From an uncultured bacterium (GTDB lineage Bacteria; Krumholzibacteriota; Krumholzibacteriia; LZORAL124-64-63): a stretch of 64,000 nt of DNA. The stretch covers positions 62,001 through 126,000 of the forward strand of contig CALMJK010000017.1 in the NCBI GenBank assembly GCA_937864225.1. Reading direction: 5' to 3'. The notes beneath the pieces are model-generated. The model was given only the letters and a program-made list of their open reading frames with translations, was not told the DNA's origin and did not search any database. Each line of letters opens with the position of its first letter. Within the stretch, counting starts at the first letter, position 1. The translations under genes were made by a program, and so were the position numbers. This document shows positions 61,714-64,000 of this stretch, piece by piece.

Positions 61714-62994
61714 ATGAATTATCGGTATCGCCGCCTCAAGGGGACGCGGGACGTGCTGTTCGAGGAGGTCGAACAGTGGCACTGGTGCGAGGATCGCTGG
61801 CGCGAGGTGCTCGAGCGTTTCGGGTTCGGCGAGATCAGGACGCCGATCATGGAGCCGACCGAGCTGTTCGTCCGCTCGGTGGGCGCGGGAACCGACATCG
61901 TCGACAAGGAGATGTACACTTTTCTGACCAAGGGCGATGAGAGCGTGACGCTGCGGCCCGAGGCCACCGCTTCGGTGGTGCGGGCGTATCTCGAGAACGG
62001 CCTGGCACGCCAACCCGGCACCTTGAAGTTCTACTACATCGGGCCCATGTTCCGGCACGATCGGCCCCAGGCGGGGCGATTGCGCCAGTTCCACCAGGTG
62101 GGCGTGGAAGCGATCGGTTCGGCCAGTCCCGTGCTCGACGCCGAGGTGATCCGCACCGCCATCGCCTTGTTCGAAGCCGTGGACGCGGAGGGCTTGACGG
62201 TCCTGCTCAACAACACGGGCTGTCCGGTCTGCCGGCCGGCCTACCTGGCGGGTCTGCGGGAGTGGGCGGCGGGGCGTGCCGGAGACTTCTGCGCGACCTG
62301 CCGCGCGCGGATCGCGAGCAGCCCGTTGCGGCTCTTCGACTGCAAGGAGCCATCGTGCCAGGCGCTGCTGGGCACCTATCCGCCCATCCTGGCGGCGCTG
62401 TGCGCGGACTGTCGCGATCATCACCGGGACGTGCGCGGCGCGCTCGACGACCTGGGCGTGCGCTACACGGAGGATCCCACGCTGGTGAGGGGTCTGGATT
62501 ACTACACGAGGACGACGTTCGAGATCACCGCGGAGGAAGGGCGCAAGCAGAGTTCGCTGTGCGGCGGCGGCCGCTACGATGGCCTGGTCGAGCAGTGCGG
62601 CGGCGCTCCCACGCCCGCCGTGGGCTTCTCGCTCGGCATCGAGAGGACGATTCGCCATCTCTACGCGGAGCCGCCCGATCCGCAACGGGGCCGGCAGGGA
62701 CGGGTCGACGTGTACGTTTGCTGCCTGGGGACGGCCGCGCAGCGCTATGCGCTGGCCCATGTCGACGGGCTGCGGGGCTTCTGCCGCGTGGAAGTGGACT
62801 GCAGCGGGCGGGCGGCCAAGGCCCAGATGAGGTCGGCCGACAGTCGCAGGGCCCGGCTCGTGTTGATCGCGGGGGACGAGGAGATCGCGACGGGGCGGTT
62901 TCAGCTCAAGAACCTGGGGACGGGCCAGCAACAAGCCGTGGCCAAGGACGAAGTGCTGGCGACGGTACGGGAGGTTCTCGCCTGTGAAGGGTGA
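61714..62994 (+). CDS. hisS: Histidyl-tRNA synthetase
   Basis: 426 residues. Class II motifs: TLRPEATASVVRAY (motif 2 region start), MFRHDRPQAGRLRQFHQVGVEAIG, the histidine signature LVRGLDYYTRTTFEI, and motif 3 GFSLGIERTI. The insertion holds four Cys pairs (CPVC, CATC, CKEPSC, CADC) that probably bind zinc, as in many bacterial HisRS. ATG 61714 has GGAAG upstream. The aspS start lies inside its last 11 bp. Confidence 0.96.
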   Translation: MNYRYRRLKGTRDVLFEEVEQWHWCEDRWREVLERFGFGEIRTPIMEPTELFVRSVGAGTDIVDKEMYTFLTKGDESVTLRPEATASVVRAYLENGLARQPGTLKFYYIGPMFRHDRPQAGRLRQFHQVGVEAIGSASPVLDAEVIRTAIALFEAVDAEGLTVLLNNTGCPVCRPAYLAGLREWAAGRAGDFCATCRARIASSPLRLFDCKEPSCQALLGTYPPILAALCADCRDHHRDVRGALDDLGVRYTEDPTLVRGLDYYTRTTFEITAEEGRKQSSLCGGGRYDGLVEQCGGAPTPAVGFSLGIERTIRHLYAEPPDPQRGRQGRVDVYVCCLGTAAQRYALAHVDGLRGFCRVEVDCSGRAAKAQMRSADSRRARLVLIAGDEEIATGRFQLKNLGTGQQQAVAKDEVLATVREVLACEG

Positions 62995-64000
62995 GCGGCA
63001 GGGGATTCGTCTGGGTGCGCGGACGCATCGGTGCGGGGAGATCGGCGGCGTCCTCGCGGGAGAGTCCGTGACGCTCGCGGGCTGGGTCGCGCGCATCCGC
63101 GACATGGGCGGCGTCGTGTTCATCGATCTGCGCGACCGGTGGGGAGTCGTACAGGTGGTCTGCGAGGAAGGGGAGCCCCTGGCCGCGGCCAAGGGGCTCA
63201 AGCTCGAATCGGTCGCGAGCGTGTCGGGACGGGTGCGACCGCGCCCGGCCGGCATGGTGAACCCGCACCTGGCCACGGGGGAGGTCGAGGTCGTCGCGGA
63301 CGAGCTGCGCGTGCTCAACGGCTGCCTGCCCCTGCCCTTCCAGCTCGAGCAGGCCGCCAACGCGGCGGAGGAATTGCGGCTCAGGTACCGCTACGTCCAC
63401 CTGCGGCTGCCGTCGATGGTGCGCAATCTGGAGACGCGCCACCGCGCCGCCCAGGCGGCGCGACGATTCCTGTCGGAACGGGATTTCCTGGAAGTCGAGA
63501 CGCCGCTGCTGATCAAGACCACGCCGGAGGGCGCGCGCGACTACGTGGTTCCCAGCCGCGTCCATCCCGGCCGGTTCTTCGCCCTGCCGCAGTCGCCGCA
63601 GCTCTACAAGCAGATCCTGATGGTGTCGGGCATCGATCGCTACTTCCAGCTCCCGCGCTGCCTGCGCGACGAGGACCTGCGCAAGGATCGCCAGCCGGAG
63701 CACACCCAGATCGATCTCGAGCTGAGTTTCGCGCGCGAGACCGACGTGTTCGCGCTGGTCGAGGAGATGATGGTCGCGATCTTCGCCGAGGCGGCGGGCA
63801 TAGCGCTCGAGGCGCCGTTCCCGCGCATTGCCTACGACGAGGCGATCGAGCTCTACGGCAGCGACAAGCCGGACCTGCGCTTCGGCGTGCCGATCCGGCG
63901 CTTGGACGATCTGGTTTCCGAGTGCGGCTTCGCGGTCTTCGACGACGCGCTGCGGGCCGGAGGCACGGTGCGGTGTCTCGCCGCGCCGGGGCTGGGCGCC
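62984..64000 (+). CDS. aspS: Aspartyl-tRNA synthetase (partial, C-terminus beyond window)
   Basis: 339 codons are present and the frame runs off the window end. GTG 62984 follows GGGAGG (62969-62974). The N-terminal anticodon-binding OB fold (LAGWVARIRDMGGVVFIDLRDRWGVVQVV) is followed by the class II core: LRYRYVHLRLP, FLEVETPLL, SPQLYKQILM and motif 2 RCLRDEDLRKDRQPEHTQIDLELSF. hisS-aspS adjacency is common in bacteria. About 250 residues are missing compared with the usual length of nearly 600. Confidence 0.96.
   Translation, partial: MKGERQGIRLGARTHRCGEIGGVLAGESVTLAGWVARIRDMGGVVFIDLRDRWGVVQVVCEEGEPLAAAKGLKLESVASVSGRVRPRPAGMVNPHLATGEVEVVADELRVLNGCLPLPFQLEQAANAAEELRLRYRYVHLRLPSMVRNLETRHRAAQAARRFLSERDFLEVETPLLIKTTPEGARDYVVPSRVHPGRFFALPQSPQLYKQILMVSGIDRYFQLPRCLRDEDLRKDRQPEHTQIDLELSFARETDVFALVEEMMVAIFAEAAGIALEAPFPRIAYDEAIELYGSDKPDLRFGVPIRRLDDLVSECGFAVFDDALRAGGTVRCLAAPGLGA

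Noticed and set aside
62220-62440. Four Cys pairs in HisRS as a novel zinc insertion
   Set aside because: Similar Cys clusters occur in many bacterial histidyl-tRNA synthetases, so this is ordinary.

Overview
The window is strongly GC-rich, densely coded bacterial chromosome. It comes from a diderm of the FCB (Fibrobacteres-Chlorobi-Bacteroidetes) superphylum, and the closest fit is an uncultured lineage of the Krumholzibacteriota / Eisenbacteria / Latescibacterota type. The placement is an inference from several traits: FlgD-like Ig tails of the NPxNPS...GxPVASGVYF kind on secreted proteins, a PorV/PorQ-family barrel, a 283-residue primary-type sigma factor without region 1.1, Bat aerotolerance genes, a DUF4384 protein, LpxH and a C-terminal-Phe outer-membrane barrel. 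No rRNA, tRNA, CRISPR array, transposase or phage gene was found. The two ends cut through a FlgD-tailed protein (left) and aspS (right).

Layout. 0-12.3 kb: secreted and envelope proteins (GH43-like propeller, two proteins ending in W-x-x-hK-x-LYR, a membrane TPR protein, a lipoprotein with a TonB C-terminal domain, a TolB-like propeller lipoprotein, an Asp-rich outer-membrane barrel with a three-way-junction leader), a class II aldolase and a GT4 glycosyltransferase. 12.3-21.6 kb: two DUF507 paralogues, then a six-gene MoxR-DUF58-Bat operon in which BatB is fused to BatC-like TPRs and BatD is fused to BatE. 21.6-34 kb: housekeeping genes (queD, an HDOD protein, tdk, a BtpA-family protein, rmlA, rmlB, a B3/B4-domain protein, a CCA-adding enzyme, an M28-PDZ peptidase, an acyl-CoA ligase, an RMD-like TPR protein, mutY). 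34-38.9 kb: a fused acyl-CoA mutase (IcmF), an Rrf2 regulator and rlmN.

39-48.3 kb is the most unusual part. An ArsR-type regulator and an orphan NtrC-type response regulator are followed by a small lipoprotein with a near-consensus sigma70 promoter and structured leader. Next comes a 1038-residue TPR-GAF-AAA+-Fis sigma54 activator, then a 966-bp non-coding stretch. That stretch holds a perfect inverted repeat, two sigma54-type -24/-12 elements and a strong structured terminator. Downstream lie a lipoprotein and a Tyr/Trp-rich CXXCH protein. I read this as a sigma54-controlled envelope regulon, possibly with a non-coding RNA. The reading is inference from sequence signals.

48.3-64 kb: a large FlgD-tailed M6-like protein that has lost its zinc-binding histidines, a PorV/PorQ barrel and lpxH. 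A cell-envelope maintenance cluster follows (coiled-coil protein, Deg/HtrA protease, RpoD-type sigma factor, M23 endopeptidase, AMIN-amidase-LysM protein, YbbR protein, PhnD-like solute-binding protein). The window ends with hisS and partial aspS.
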